64,000 nucleotides of DNA from Bedellia somnulentella (GCA_963576735.1 OY755171.1:4774001-4838000); one strand, 5' to 3'. Counted from the first letter of the stretch, positions 33,099-44,639 are shown. The notes: generated by a model not told the origin, from the letters alone. Numbers and translations: made by a program.

Positions 33099-34492
33099 TC
33101 CATACTAATATTATAAATGGGAAAGTGAGTTTGTTTGTTTGTTTGTTCCTTTTTCACACGGTAAATACTGAACCGATTGCTTTGAAATTTTGCAGACGTA
33201 TAGTCAGAAGTCTAGATTAAATAATAGTATACTTTTTATCCCGGAAAAAATATGTTCTCAAGGGAAATCAAAAATATTGTTTGCTTGCTGGATGGATTAG
33301 AGATGGCGCTGTGTATCGTTTAAAACAACGTAATATATTGTAAACTAATATAAAAATCAAAATTTAGAATCTTAATGGTACGATAATGGATCCCCGAAAA
33401 TAAGGAACTCCCGAGGGATGATGTAATATTTTTCTATCGTAAAAACATTTTTTTACATCTACTTATATACTTATAAATATAATTTAGAAGCTGAATGAAA
33501 CGACGATGATTGCTTGAAACTAAGTAATCAGCAAGGGTTCTCATAGGAACATCAAAAAACCTTAACTCATATATGGCTCAAAATATTGCATTGCAGCGAT
33601 TATTTTTATCATAGATGGAATTCACATCAGACACTTTGTTAATGTTCATTTTGGAAAGATTAAGGGGTTTCATCCATTATTTATTTAACTAACTACTATG
33701 AATATTTAATTAGAACTATTATGAATCAATCGTCCCGGGTTCGTATCTCAGGTAATTCAAGCTTTTTGTAAAAAAATGTTTTGTTAGCTTAAAATAGCAC
33801 TATATATAATAATAACAAGCACTATCCCTTCAATTTAGCGATTATTTTGGAAGGAGATCCACCACTAATCATCCCTATATTGCCGAGCCATCGCTGCAAG
33901 CTCTCCCACTATCACCAACGGTCAGTGTAGGGGGCAGCACCGGGCCGTCGCCGCAGCGCCAAACTACTATCCGTATCTGTACTTACTAAAGATATTCTCA
34001 TTTCTGAACATAAAAACTTGGTATATTTGTTTAATGATTCTTATGAACAATTAAAAAGTAATTTTTGGAACTCAACCCCTAACGGGTTGATATAGCAAAT
34101 GAAAGTTAATATACAGTTTTTTTTTACATTTTATAATAAAACTTGGTGCGATTTAATTTATGAAATCCATCTATCAATCATTCATGAGTATATGCTAACA
34201 ACCATAAATTCCACAAAAGGGTAGCCATAGCTTCAGAGATACTAATTCTTCGTCCAATTTTGAAAAAAGATTGATAAAAGATAGTTTAATAAAGGTTGTT
34301 AGTGATGGGTCACAAACTGCATCGCCCAACAATCACTTAAAAACCTCAATGTCCTTTATGTCATTAACAACGCCCGCGGGATTATTAATATGAAAAACAG
34401 AAGTTGAGATAGTGATTCGGTATTTTAATATTATGTAAACTGGATGCAAAAAATGAAGTCCACGCGGACGAAGTCGCGGGGCAAAAAGCTAG
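33099..34492 (+). mobile_element. Helitron, non-autonomous
   Basis: Starts TCCATACTAATATTATAAA after an A (33098) and has the (GTTT)n 5' signature. It ends CTAG at 34489-34492, followed by T. The last 40 bp include a hairpin of CGCGGAC/GTCGCG type. It contains no Rep or helicase frame. A repeat-R copy is nested at 34184-34380. Confidence 0.8.
34184..34380 (-). repeat. Repeat-R nested in the Helitron
   Basis: Diverged copy with 'aaagggtagccatagcttc', 'ataaaggttgttagtgatgg' and 'tgcatcgcccaac'. Confidence 0.7.
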
Positions 34493-34518
34493 TAATTTAT
34501 AAAGGAATTATACATGAA

Positions 34519-34690
34519 ACAGCTATTAATTGGTTCAATAGTTAGATTCCCTGATAGAAGAGGAGTGCCTCTTCACATGCAAAAAAGCATGGGTTTGAAT
34601 TATTATTCTGAGTCGGCCCTACTCCAATGTGTAGAATTTACCCTCTACGTTAGTATATTGACCTGATGACTGGTCACAAAACATTCAACC
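34519..34690 (+). repeat. Degenerate tRNA-headed SINE
   Basis: A-box-like 'caatagttagattccc' and B-box-like 'gggtttgaattattattc' followed by 'gtcggccctactccaat', which resembles the SINE-S head and its 3' neighbour. Confidence 0.4.
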
Positions 34691-34854
34691 AATACCATCA
34701 TCAACATTCTTGGAAAATATGTAAATCCCTTCATATTGTCATAACGATAGATTCTAGGCTACTCTCACCTATCATGCATTTTTTAATAATATTAAACGCA
34801 CATTGCTCACGAAAAATGTGTAAATGCTTGGATATATTTTAAAGTAAGCTTGTT

Positions 34855-35035
34855 TTGTGCATCTACCCAGATAACTAGTTTACCGATCTCACCTTCCAAA
34901 GGTTGTCTGGAAGAGATCGCTTTTAGCGATAAGACCGCCGATTGTACCTCATTGTAAACTGTATGATAATTTCTAACGTAAATTTTTGTTTGATGTACAA
35001 TAAAGAGTTATTCTATTCTATTATATTCTATATCA
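34855..35035 (+). mobile_element. LINE 3' end with TCGC..GCGA hairpin
   Basis: Contains 'aaaggttgtctggaagagat', 'cgcttttagcgataagaccg' and ends 'gatgtacaataaagagttat' with ATTCT repeats. From memory this is a common lepidopteran LINE terminus. Confidence 0.7.
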
Positions 35036-36619
35036 CTGATAGTTGTAAAATCAATGAATAACACTATTAATATATTAGTTGTTGAACTGCACACAACTCA
35101 ACCTCGGAAACTAAAGTTATTTCGTGCAAATAAATCACATATAAACGTCTAGAATTTCATTCCAGCCGTTTCCTTGATCAGCTTCTAGTTCCAGGTGTTT
35201 CGAGCGGAACACGCAATAAATAAACACAGATTAGTATAACTTGCCGGGGTTTGCATTCGTTCTTGTGTTGTAGTTACTGTTCGATATAAGTCTTTGTCGT
35301 TTGTGGCTATTATATTAATTTTGAATACTAAGCTAGTAAAACGTCGAGCATGTGCTGAGATATTTAGGTTGGTGTGGACTTCAGCTGGCTTTAAGTTAAA
35401 CACTTTTTTACTTTTGATTTCTCAAATGATTACGATAAAAGATTGTATTAACTTTTGTTTAGAAAGTGTAAAGTCGAGACAAGATTCTAAGAGCAAACCC
35501 CAATTTCGAAATTAAATATAAAAGCATGTCTTGCTTCGGTTATTTGATTTTTAATAATCAATTATTAGTTTAGCGTTTCTAATTTGTATATGGCCTAATC
35601 AAATATGTTTTTTCAGAATTCACAAGATCAAAGTTGCATCAAAATGTAATTCTTACGTCACGCTGCATAGTCTCGTACGTGGCTTTGATTTGAGCCCCAA
35701 TGGACGCCAGTTCTTTGGTCGCTGAACCTTTCGTATTGCCAATTATCAGTCACAACCCTTACGACCAAGGCATTTATTCGGCTCTTGTGCGGATATTCTA
35801 GCTGTAGAATCTATCAAGTAGTGATATTTACATATAACACACTATTCTTTTAGATTTACATATAACACACTAGTCTTTAAAGAAATTCCAACCTTTCTTA
35901 TGAAAATCATAATCAGAAGCTTCATCTCAGTAACGTGAGTCGTTACGGACTCTTATAAATTGGTCATCTCTTTTATTTCTTTTAATACCTGTATAAATAT
36001 TTAAATTTATCTTTTTTTCCTTCTGGCGACAGATATATAACTGCAATGGAATGTCATCTCAAAATAATCCAGTCATTACAAAAAATGGCCGGATTTGGGC
36101 AGACAACAAAAGTAAAAATTACTATTCTGTTTTTTGATATACTGTACATTTACATGTATAAAATCACATGTTAGATAAAAATATTTGCCACTTATTTCAT
36201 ATGGCTTGAATCTTTTTACACCACCTGCAACATATATAAATCTAAAATAAGCACCTTCGCTTCCTGAACGAACGTGTTTACGAGATATAATATTATTGGC
36301 TATTGCATCGATACCTGCTCCAGTTAATTGAACTTCGCACTGTGAAAATGAGATTTGACTTAAAGGTGAGTTAAAAACTTTGTCAAGATATTTATGAAGC
36401 AATAGTATCATGTATCCAGTATTATTTTACATGTAGGCACATAAAATATACTTTTAAAGGACTTGTAATTTGGTGTATTTATTAACATAACAGTAGAAGA
36501 TAATGGAATTAAAGAGTAAACCTTTAAATATTGCTAATTACAATATGCAGCAGGCTCCATACACACAATCGTATTAAAATTGAACTCTCGCTATTTTTAG
36601 CGAGGTTATTTTAATACTT
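35036..36619. other. 1.6 kb without recognised genes
   Basis: The minus-strand frame at 36076-36411 (111 codons) is the longest unexplained one here, but it has no motif I recognise and no codon signature separating it from chance. Nothing else supported. Confidence 0.35.
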
Positions 36620-36785
36620 ACATAAACTCACGGTTATTGAATACCAAACAGGGGTAGGCAAAGCCTCGGAATTCGGGAAGCCGCAGCCATTTTAAGTAAA
36701 GCCACGTAGGAAAAAGTAAAGTATCTTTGGTTCCCAGCTACATTGTCCGACAACCACTTAAACTTTCCAGAGTTAGTTATTTTAA
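36620..36785 (-). repeat. Repeat-R, diverged
   Basis: 'actcacggttattgaatacc', 'ggggtaggcaaagc' and 'ccgacaaccacttaaac' in reverse order. Confidence 0.6.
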
Positions 36786-36855
36786 GTTACTGCATTCGAT
36801 CAAAGCGAGATAGACTTGTTTCCTAATCACTTTGGTGCAACTTCAGTTCCAATGT

Positions 36856-37206
36856 GCCCGAGTGAGTGTGATTCGTGATAGGTGTGATGCGAAAGATGAT
36901 ATTGTAATAAAGATAGGAAAATGAATGTTAAGATAGTTTGGGCACATAGAGACGAATTGGAAATAGGAAAGATTGTAAATTTGGTAAAAGATATTTATAG
37001 AGCCAATGTGGAAGGTAATGTCAGTAGAGAACGACCACAGAAGACTTACCTAGTGAAATAGAGAGTGTACTCAAAACGGCAGGCGTCCTAAGAATGAAGT
37101 AAAAAGAGCATGTATGAAAATATTGATGAATTCAAACGAAGCTCGACAGGTTTGCAAGGATCGGATAAAGGAGAGATCGATAGTCTCGGCTAACCCTAAT
37201 GGGAAA
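36856..37206 (+). mobile_element. LINE-L 3' fragment, decayed
   Basis: Follows LINE-L from 'gtgattcgtgataggtgtga' to 'ctaaccctaatgggaa'. Several stops and indels and a lost tail make it an old copy. Confidence 0.8.
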
Positions 37207-37682
37207 AATGGTCCGAATCTGTAAATCCTCTTACTATAAATGAAATAATATCACTCGATTAGTTAAAGGAATACTTTGAGAAGTTAAAAATGTTTAGTAT
37301 ATTTTATTTGTAAAACCAAGATTTTATTTAAAATTTAAATCACAAAAGAGGTCAGTGGGTTTTCTTATATTACAAAAGCTTGAGAGTACAATAGCAATAA
37401 TTGGTATGGATCAACCCTTATCGAGGACGGATAGGGTACTCACTTAAGTACCGAGTGACGAAGATCAAGTAGCCTGTACGCGAAGATAAGAACACTTCAG
37501 TTTTTTCTAAATTTTTCCTCAAGTTTCATTGTCTGTTAAACCTCGCTTGCGTTTTCGAGTTATTTTTGTACAATTTAATGAATGTTTTAAAGGAATTAAT
37601 ATACTTAGGGTTTTAAATGCCCAAGAGGGTCAGTTTGGTTTAGAATGTAATTTGGTTTGGTTGGTTAAAAATATAAAATTAA
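37207..37682. other. No gene seen
   Basis: Nothing recognised. Confidence 0.4.
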
Positions 37683-37805
37683 CGTTGCTGGGGATAAGTC
37701 TTCAATCGCATCAACCAATAGTTAAAGAAGCCTCAACAGTCTTATTTTTTTCATATTTTAACCTCGCTAAGAAATGAGTTAGTGCTATTCTAAGCCGACA
37801 TTAGT
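37683..37805 (-). repeat. Repeat-R, 5' half
   Basis: 'gggataagtcttcaatcgca', then 'gaaatgagttagtgctattc' and 'taagccgacatta'. Confidence 0.65.
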
Positions 37806-37924
37806 AAGCCACATTGGGTCAGAAGAGACTATCAATGATCACTTAATATTAACATATCTTCATTTATATTCATCTATCTTTTAATTTGTTTACTGACATT
37901 AATATTTAAGTATGAAATCTTTAT

Positions 37925-38175
37925 TAATCATGGTTGTTAATGATGAGAAAAAACATCGTTAGGAAACCCACATGACTGAGTTGTACTTAGTTATGTGACA
38001 GTGTATTCGTACAAAACGGCGATAGGCCTGCCCCCTATCACGCGAGTACACTGTCCATGCAAAACGTGAGTACTCGGAACACCAGGTGACAAAGTCACGT
38101 GATGTTCAGAAGTATTAGTACTTCTGCCAACCCCTTCGGGAATATTCGGCGTGAACGTTTATGTTTATTATGTTT
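37925..38175 (+). repeat. SINE-S without its head
   Basis: From 'ttaatcatggttgttaatga' to 'ggcgtgaacgtttatg'. 5'-truncated just after the tRNA-like part. Confidence 0.8.
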
Positions 38176-38796
38176 AAAAATCTTTAACCATATTATCTTA
38201 ATTCTCCTAACTTCGGTCCGGCAGACACATCACTTTAAACCACTTAACTATCAAAACTTCTTACAAATACTGAGAACTGCTGGCCGTTACCAGGATGTTG
38301 TATTTGTCGGCGACCGCTCTACTTCCGCCGCCATTTCCGTTTCCTGTGACGCCCGTTTCGTGACAATGTCCGACTTCAGATTTCCAATTAAAGTATTAGT
38401 GTTAAGGAAATTCCTTGACGAAATATATGACTGGCATTTGAGTAACGAAAAAGTGGATATAATGCTTTCTAAGTTTTTTTTTAAAAGACTTAGGCAATTT
38501 TATCAGAGTTGATTGGATGAAAGGTTTTTAACTATAGCTTTGAAGATTGCTAGCAAATAAATGGACTGTAATGAGTTTCTGAATCGATGGTAATGATCGA
38601 TAGCTTAATATATAGAGTAAAATGAAATAAAAATTTCTCTGACAAAAATATATTACATAATATCTTGACTTAGACTAATTGTAAATTGTCCTAGACATAA
38701 AAGTGGCACGATTGCTAAACGGGATATGACTTACGTATACAAAGTATTGTTTTAAGATACTTCATAGATTAATTAATGATTAGAAAATAAGGCATG
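38176..38796. other. No gene seen
   Basis: A 137-codon frame starts inside the SINE tail and has no recognised motif. Confidence 0.4.
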
Positions 38797-38965
38797 TGTA
38801 GCGTTGGCTAAAAATAGCCCTACCCCATTTCTTCCCGTGAGTGTTCGAAAGAGCTTTACTTGAACAATCTGTTCCCCACTTAAATTTCAAAAGTAGGTGA
38901 GAATTGTTCTTATCCTAAAGATTTCGTGGTCCTTTCCATGGATTTATAAATGTGAGTATTTATAT
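38797..38965 (+). repeat. Repeat-R, internally deleted
   Basis: 5' 'gtgtagcgttggctaaaaat' and 'accccatttcttcccgtg', then a jump to 'tgttccccactt' and a degraded 3' end. Confidence 0.65.
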
Positions 38966-39351
38966 GTAGGAAAAACCAGGCATTTAAGTTTTAAGCTTGA
39001 TAACGTGTGCATTAGTAATTATATTAATGTTTAAATAAAGGGAAAAAATGTAGCAGAGGATTGCTAACAGCTAGAGCTAAAAAAAATTAGGAGTCTTGAA
39101 ATTAATAATTAATCATATGAGTAGATGCACAAAACAAGGCCAATAAAACATAATACTCTATTAAGCTTACTTAAAACTAACTTTTTTAATTTAAATAACA
39201 ATATAAATATTAATCATACAAAATAATATTGATATTTAACGAATATGAACGTATACTACATACTTATATAACTGCATACTTTTATATATACAAGCAATAC
39301 AAATGCCTAAATAAAATACACATATACGTTTCAGAAACATTATTAATATAC
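38966..39351. other. No gene seen
   Basis: AT-rich, nothing recognised. Confidence 0.4.
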
Positions 39352-39597
39352 ATACATACAAACATATACTCACGGCTATAAATTACTAGAGGGGGTAGCC
39401 AGAGCTAAGGAATAAGAAATTCCTCAGCCACCTTTAGATAGTTGAGTAGGGAAAAGATGGTAAATAAAGGTTGTTGGTGATGGGTCTCCAACCGCATCGC
39501 CCAAAAATCCCAAAAGTCCCAATACCTTTAGTCGCCTCTTACGTACACCCACCGGGAGAAATGGGGTAGTGCTATTCTAAGCCGACACTACACAGCT
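39352..39597 (-). repeat. Repeat-R, full length
   Basis: Near-consensus copy in reverse: 'catatactcacggctataaa' to 'ttctaagccgacactacaca'. Confidence 0.85.
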
Positions 39598-39599
39598 TA

Positions 39600-39878
39600 C
39601 TTAATATATATAGGTAAAATATAATATAATTAATACATATAGTTTAAAAAGCAACAGTATTACAGCGCTTCAGTGAGACAGTGTTGTTTCATCAGATCCT
39701 TGAACACAATAAGTGATTTAGCCAATCGCACCTCCACAGGAAGTGCGTTCCACAATTGCACAGCGTTTACAGAAAAAAAAGAGCCATAGAAATTGATTGT
39801 ATGAGAGGGAATAAATAATTGAGGATTATGGTCTAAACGTAAATGAAGGTTATATATACTTAAGTTATAAATACTCAC
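39600..39878 (-). pseudogene. LINE ORF2 C-terminal fragment
   Basis: The minus-strand frame ends in 'IPSHTINFYGSFFSVNAVQL', then 'WNALPVEV' and 'SLIVFKDLMKQH'. This FF..A..LWNALP..V....S...FK block is the usual C-terminus of CR1/Jockey-like LINE polymerases. Only about 70 codons remain. The tail to its left is AT-rich with 'aatacatatagtttaaaaag'. Confidence 0.65.
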
Positions 39879-39950
39879 GCCGTTAGTTCCCTTTTGGGTA
39901 GGCAGAGACTGTCGATCGGCGCTCTGTACGATCCTAAATACTATTTACTT
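39876..39950 (-). mobile_element. LINE-L 3' tail
   Basis: 'actcacgccgttagttccct', 'tttgggtaggcagagactg' and 'tgtacgatcct': the reverse complement of the last 75 bp of LINE-L. Confidence 0.75.
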
Positions 39951-40436
39951 TTTGGCTTCGTAGCTAAAAATAAACAAAAAACAAATTTCATCATATCTGT
40001 GTCTCGCACTTTGCCATTGATTTGAAATATAAGAATTGTCCGGCGCAGCATTTTAGTAAAGTATACATAACTAAGGATCTGGGTCTATTCAGATTGTTAT
40101 GGGTGCTTTAGACTTATTTTGTCTTAGTTTACAAAAGTTTGATAAGAAAATCACATTTTTTTCAGTATTACAAAAACATGAATTTCGAAAAAAAATACAT
40201 TTTAAATCTAAGATCCAACTATCAAAACGCGCATTCACATCACAAAATGTGACACTTGAACAAACAAAATTAACTCCAACATGAGAGTGCGACGTTTCAA
40301 TCAACGTCCCATCCCATGCATTATTCACTAGGCGACTTTCCAAAATGGCGATTGAAATTCGACGTCCGGACACAGAGACCGTTCCTCTGCGATGCTAATC
40401 TGAGCACGCATTAATCAGCCTATAATTAGCCTGTAG
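39951..40436. other. No gene seen
   Basis: Nothing recognised. Confidence 0.4.
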
Positions 40437-40670
40437 GGATTTTAGTGTTGTTTAGTGAAGGCTTAAAAAAAAAGATTCCAATTCTTCCCGAAAGTGTTCG
40501 TGAGGGGTAATTTAAGCGATTGGGGCTTTACAAGTGTTTTTTTTGCAACACGACTGAATCTAAAAGAAACTTATGCTATAATATATTTCCTACTCAATTT
40601 CCAAAAATGGTTGAGTTATTGTCATGATCTGACTTTCCCTTTCTACGGAATTATAGCTTTGAGTTTTTGT
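40437..40670 (+). repeat. Repeat-R, strongly diverged
   Basis: Order of blocks is kept ('gtgaaggctt', 'cttcccgaaagtgttcgtga', 'cccttt..ggaattatagc', 'gagtttttgt') but identity is low. Confidence 0.5.
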
Positions 40671-40994
40671 ATATATATTTTAATATCCAATGAGTAGAAT
40701 GGTTCAAATTCCTTAAATGTTATAGATACTTCGTTGAAAGAACCAACGGATTGGGCCCACTATCCATTAAAAAAAATCCAATGTTAGGTGGATAAAGGTA
40801 AAAAAAATATGTTTATTTACCAAAAACAATATCATATACATAAAGAACCTACTCCCTAAAAAATGGGCAGAGCCCTGTGAGCATAGGGTAGGTAGAACCA
40901 AAAACTTATAATAACTTTAATAGTTAGTAGCACATGTAGTACAAACATAAACAATCAGAAATAATCAATGTAACAACAACCAAAGTATACTTAA

Positions 40995-41785
40995 CCTTCC
41001 AGCGGTCGCGCGCGGTCTGTGAGTCCGCAGCGAAATAATTTTAGTATTTTTACTTAAACTATAAGCAATAGACGATCGCGCTTTCATGATATCCTCGGGG
41101 GGGTGAGGTACTACCTTAGTAGCCCTGTGGCATTTGCTGCAAGGGTGCATGTGCGTATTTATTTGTGTTTGCGGTCCCAGATTCCGCGCGCGACTTTTTG
41201 TGTTACGATAAATTCAAAGGAATTTAGTTGAATCCAATGTGCCAATGTCAAGAATGTGCATTTCCAAAAGATTATATTATGGATACTGACGATGATTAGA
41301 CTATTGTACTACGCCTTAATAGTTGATAGATTTTGTTTTATTGGATTCAATACAAATATCTAGAATGTGTCATAAAAAAAGTATTAAAAAATTAATGTGA
41401 TTTTAAAGTTCCTATTACATTGTATAATTGACGATAATGTTGATTGACCTCTGTTATAATTAAAGTGTAGTTATAATAATTAACATTGAAAAAGAAAATA
41501 TCATTTTATTTTATATTTTGTTGATTTAAAAAAGTTTAAATAATGTGTTATGCAAAAAAATTTAGTCTATGAAGGCCTTTTAATTATTGTATTCAAATAA
41601 AAAAACAAAGAAAAACTTATGATTTTTTTATTACTAGATATGCAGGTGAAAGACGTCTTTTCATCGTATCCTACTCAAATTCATGAAGTTTTTGTCCTTT
41701 TTCTCAAACTAGACACGTAAAATTGCGGAATCACAGACCGCGCGCGACTGCTTAAGTGTGGCGCAATGGTGCGACCGCTGGAAGG
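40995..41785. mobile_element. piggyBac-like MITE flanked by TTAA
   Basis: CCTTCCAGCGGTCGC (40995-41009) and its exact reverse complement (41771-41785) lie inside TTAA on both sides (40991-40994, 41786-41789). TTAA duplication with short inverted repeats is the hallmark of piggyBac. CpG-rich subterminal blocks with 'cgcgcggtctgtgagtccgc' on the left and 'gcggaatcacagaccgcgcg' on the right form a second inverted repeat, and a third related block sits near 41173. The 791-bp interior has no transposase. Confidence 0.85.
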
Positions 41786-42076
41786 TTAAAATGTATATGT
41801 ATTTGTACATATGTGTGTGTGTGTGTGTGTATTGATCGCAAAGGGCAATGGGCATTTTGTATGGGGGGGTGGCATAGTTTTTTTTTCAAGCGGCCACTTT
41901 TCAAATTTTGCATGTAAGTAGATACTATCATGACTAAAACATTTCAAAAAAAAATAATGGCCTAAGCTGTAACAAAAAAAAGTTATTTAATATTGAATAT
42001 TGATAAATTATTCCTAACAATTACTATGATAAGCAAGATTTTTACAATTTTTCTAGTATGCGCTTGCTTTATAATA

Positions 42077-42318
42077 TATATTACCATGATTTAAACCAAA
42101 TACCAAATACTTCTGGACAACATTGCCGCCTCCCCCCCCCAGATTTTTTTAAATGTGCATTTCACCGCTATTGGGGCCGGTTACGGGGAATGTGGTATAT
42201 ATTACCATGATTTAAACCAAATACCAAATACTTCGAGACACAGCACCCTTCCCCCCCACTTTTTTATTTTTTATTATGCTTTTCACCGCTATGGGGACAA
42301 GCTACGGGGGTATGTATT
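42077..42318. repeat. 121-bp imperfect tandem duplication
   Basis: 'attaccatgatttaaacc' begins at about 42080 and again at about 42201. Each copy runs to a C-rich block and 'tttcaccgctat.gggg'. Confidence 0.8.
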
Positions 42319-42545
42319 AAGACTCTAACTCACTAAAACCCTAACCACTTTCCACCTTAACCACTTCCAATCCAACCGTGACCGCTCCACTCCATCGAAG
42401 CCCAGGGGAGCGGTGCTTCCCCGGGTTCCTCTTAGCTTTGCTGTAGGCGGTCAACTTCAGCCCCCAGACAAGGCGGGAACCCTCTAGAGGGCACCCCTTC
42501 CCCTTACCCCCCGTGATAGGGCAAAAATACAACAATAAAGCGGTT

Positions 42546-42862
42546 GAAAACGATGAGTATTCCCTAGTAAGTTCAAAAGCTTATAAATCAAAATGGTTAC
42601 ACTTTGAAAGATTCTTGTCATAATGTTTACATACTTCAATACTCTACTAACGATGAATGATGAAAACGATGAGTATTCCCTAGTAAGTTCAAAAGCTTAT
42701 AAATCAAAATGGTTACACTTTGAAAGATTCTTGTCATAATGTTTACATACTTCAATACTCTACTAACGATGAATGATGAAAACGATGAGTATTCCCTAGT
42801 AAGTTCAAAAGCTTATAAATCAAAATGGTTACACTTTGAAAGATTCTTGTCATAATGTTTTT
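42546..42862. repeat. 116-bp tandem repeat, 2.7 copies
   Basis: 'gaaaacgatgagtattccct' occurs at 42546, 42662 and 42778 and the units are identical as read. The third is cut after 'cttgtcataatgttt'. Confidence 0.95.
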
Positions 42863-42949
42863 TGTTCATCTTTGTATTATCTGTAAAGATATATAGTTTT
42901 GAAAACTGGCCGCTAAAAAAAAAAACTATGCCACTTTTACCCAATGGCA

Positions 42950-43205
42950 TTTATATATACATACATAAATACATATACTCACGGCTATAAATCCCTAGAA
43001 GGGGTAGCCAGAGCTAAGGAATTAGAAATTCCTCAGCCACTTTTGGAAGTTGCCTGGGGAAAAGGTGGTGAAATAAAGGTTGTTGGTGATGGATCTCCAA
43101 CCGCATCGCCCGAAATCCCTCAAAAGCCCCAATAACGTTAGTCGCCTTTTACGTACACCCACCGTAAGAAATGGGGTAGTGCTATTCTAAGCCAACACTA
43201 TACAT
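42950..43205 (-). repeat. Repeat-R, full length
   Basis: Reverse copy from 'catatactcacggctataaa' to 'taagccaacactatacat'. Its 5' third is duplicated downstream. Confidence 0.85.
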
Positions 43206-43491
43206 ATATAATCAAATTGAATTATGAGGAAACTGAATTATTGTTAAATATATATTCTTAGAATTTTGCACATACATAGTTTATCACTGTATAAATTATA
43301 TATATATATATATAACGTTAGTCGCCTTTTACGTACACCCACCGTAAGAAATGGGGTAGTGCTATTCTAAGCCAACACTATACATATATAATCAAATTGA
43401 ATTATGAGGAAACTGAATTATTGTTAAATATATATTCTTAGAATTTTGCACATACATAGTTTATCACTGTATAAATTATATATATATATAT
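43132..43491. repeat. Perfect 180-bp tandem duplication
   Basis: 43132-43311 and 43312-43491 are identical as read. The unit spans the repeat-R 5' third and the adjoining AT-rich DNA with a (TA)n run. Confidence 0.95.
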
Positions 43492-43498
43492 ACACACA

Positions 43499-43534
43499 GG
43501 ACAGGATATATATATATATATATATATCCTGTCC
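43499..43534. repeat. Perfect 36-bp palindrome
   Basis: GGACAGGA, ten TA units, TCCTGTCC. It joins the 180-bp duplication to an inverted SINE half. Confidence 0.95.
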
Positions 43535-43728
43535 GAATACACTGTCATATGACTAAGTACAACTCAGTCATGTGGGTTTCCTCACGATGTTTTCCCTCAC
43601 CGTTAACAACCATAATAAATTAACCACACATATGTCCTTAGAAAAGACAAATTGGTGTAGGCCCGACCCAGGATTTGAACATTAGTCGCTTGCACGTTAA
43701 GCGGTGTTCTACCCATTGAGCCACCACG
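43535..43728 (-). repeat. SINE-S head half, inverted
   Basis: Reverse orientation from 'gaatacactgtcatatgac' to the tRNA-like head ending near 'ttgagccaccacg'. Confidence 0.8.
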
Positions 43729-43865
43729 TGAGTACACTGTCCATGCAAAACGTGGGTACTCTGAACACTTGGTGACAAAGTCACGTGATGTTCAGAAGTA
43801 TTAGTACCTATGCCAACCCCTTCGGGGATATTCGGCGTGAATGTTTATATTTATTATGTTTTTGT
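43729..43865 (+). repeat. SINE-S tail half, direct
   Basis: Starts 'tgagtacactgtccatgc' directly after the inverted head and runs to 'ggcgtgaatgtttat'. With 43535-43728 it makes one SINE whose 5' half is flipped. Confidence 0.8.
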
Positions 43866-44638
43866 TTATTATCTTTTTATTGCTTTATAGCTTATATGTG
43901 GTATGTACTGAGTTGTAACTGTTTTTATAAAAAAAAACTGATTCTATTTTCATAAAGTAGAGAAAATTATAATTTCATAAACACATTTGGTCTGAATAAA
44001 GTAAGTTGTAATGCATTGAAACACAAGATCACTCAAATTCGTTGGGTTATTTTTTTATATTAAAAAATCCTCCTAAAGATATTATGAAAATATTTGAAAG
44101 CGTCTTTAGTGGCAATTTCCTTTTTTTACCTACTCTTATGGGTACTAGTGACTGAAATATCTGACAGTGTATTTATATTTTCTCGAAGACCATTCATAAG
44201 CATAAGCAAGGTATAATAAGAAAGAATAGGAGTATTTTTTGTCACGTCAATATTACTACCAAAATTACAGAAGCATCTGCATAGATAAAAGATATTTTAC
44301 ACATTTTCATATATCAGACCCTACCTTGGGTTAAGTTTGCACGCTGCAATAACCTGAAACACGATTTAAGCAATTTTCGGCCATAAACTAGAATAAGTTG
44401 AACGCCTATTTTCCCTTGAATAGGGTCAGTTGCCGCGTTAACATAAGTTTCCTATCGCAATATATTTCTTACAATGCCGATACATATTTTTACGACGGAT
44501 CAGTCGCGTGATGTGATGATACTAGAAATAAAGTTGCTTTTTCCAATAAGTTTTTCTTATGGCACAATTTTACGAGTTTGTCCATTTGATATCCTTTTTT
44601 AGATGCTACCAACATTTCTGAAACTTCTTTCTTGTATT
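43866..44638. other. No gene seen
   Basis: Nothing recognised. Confidence 0.4.
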
Positions 44639-44639
44639 T

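Larger units (their letters stand above)
41843..42943. mobile_element. Inverted-repeat element with internal tandem arrays
   Basis: 'tggcatagttttttttt' plus 'caagcggccacttttcaaa' near 41869 pairs in reverse with 'ttttgaaaactggccgct' and 'aaaactatgccac' near 42897-42935. Flanks 'caatgggcatttt' and 'caatggcattta' look like a mutated target duplication. No transposase frame. The interior holds a 121-bp imperfect and a 116-bp perfect tandem repeat. Confidence 0.6.

Noticed and set aside
38099..38512. 137-codon plus-strand frame
   Set aside because: Starts inside the SINE-S tail, with no recognisable domain.
42341..42535. 64-codon minus-strand frame in GC-rich DNA
   Set aside because: Lies inside the inverted-repeat element with tandem arrays; no domain and no start context.
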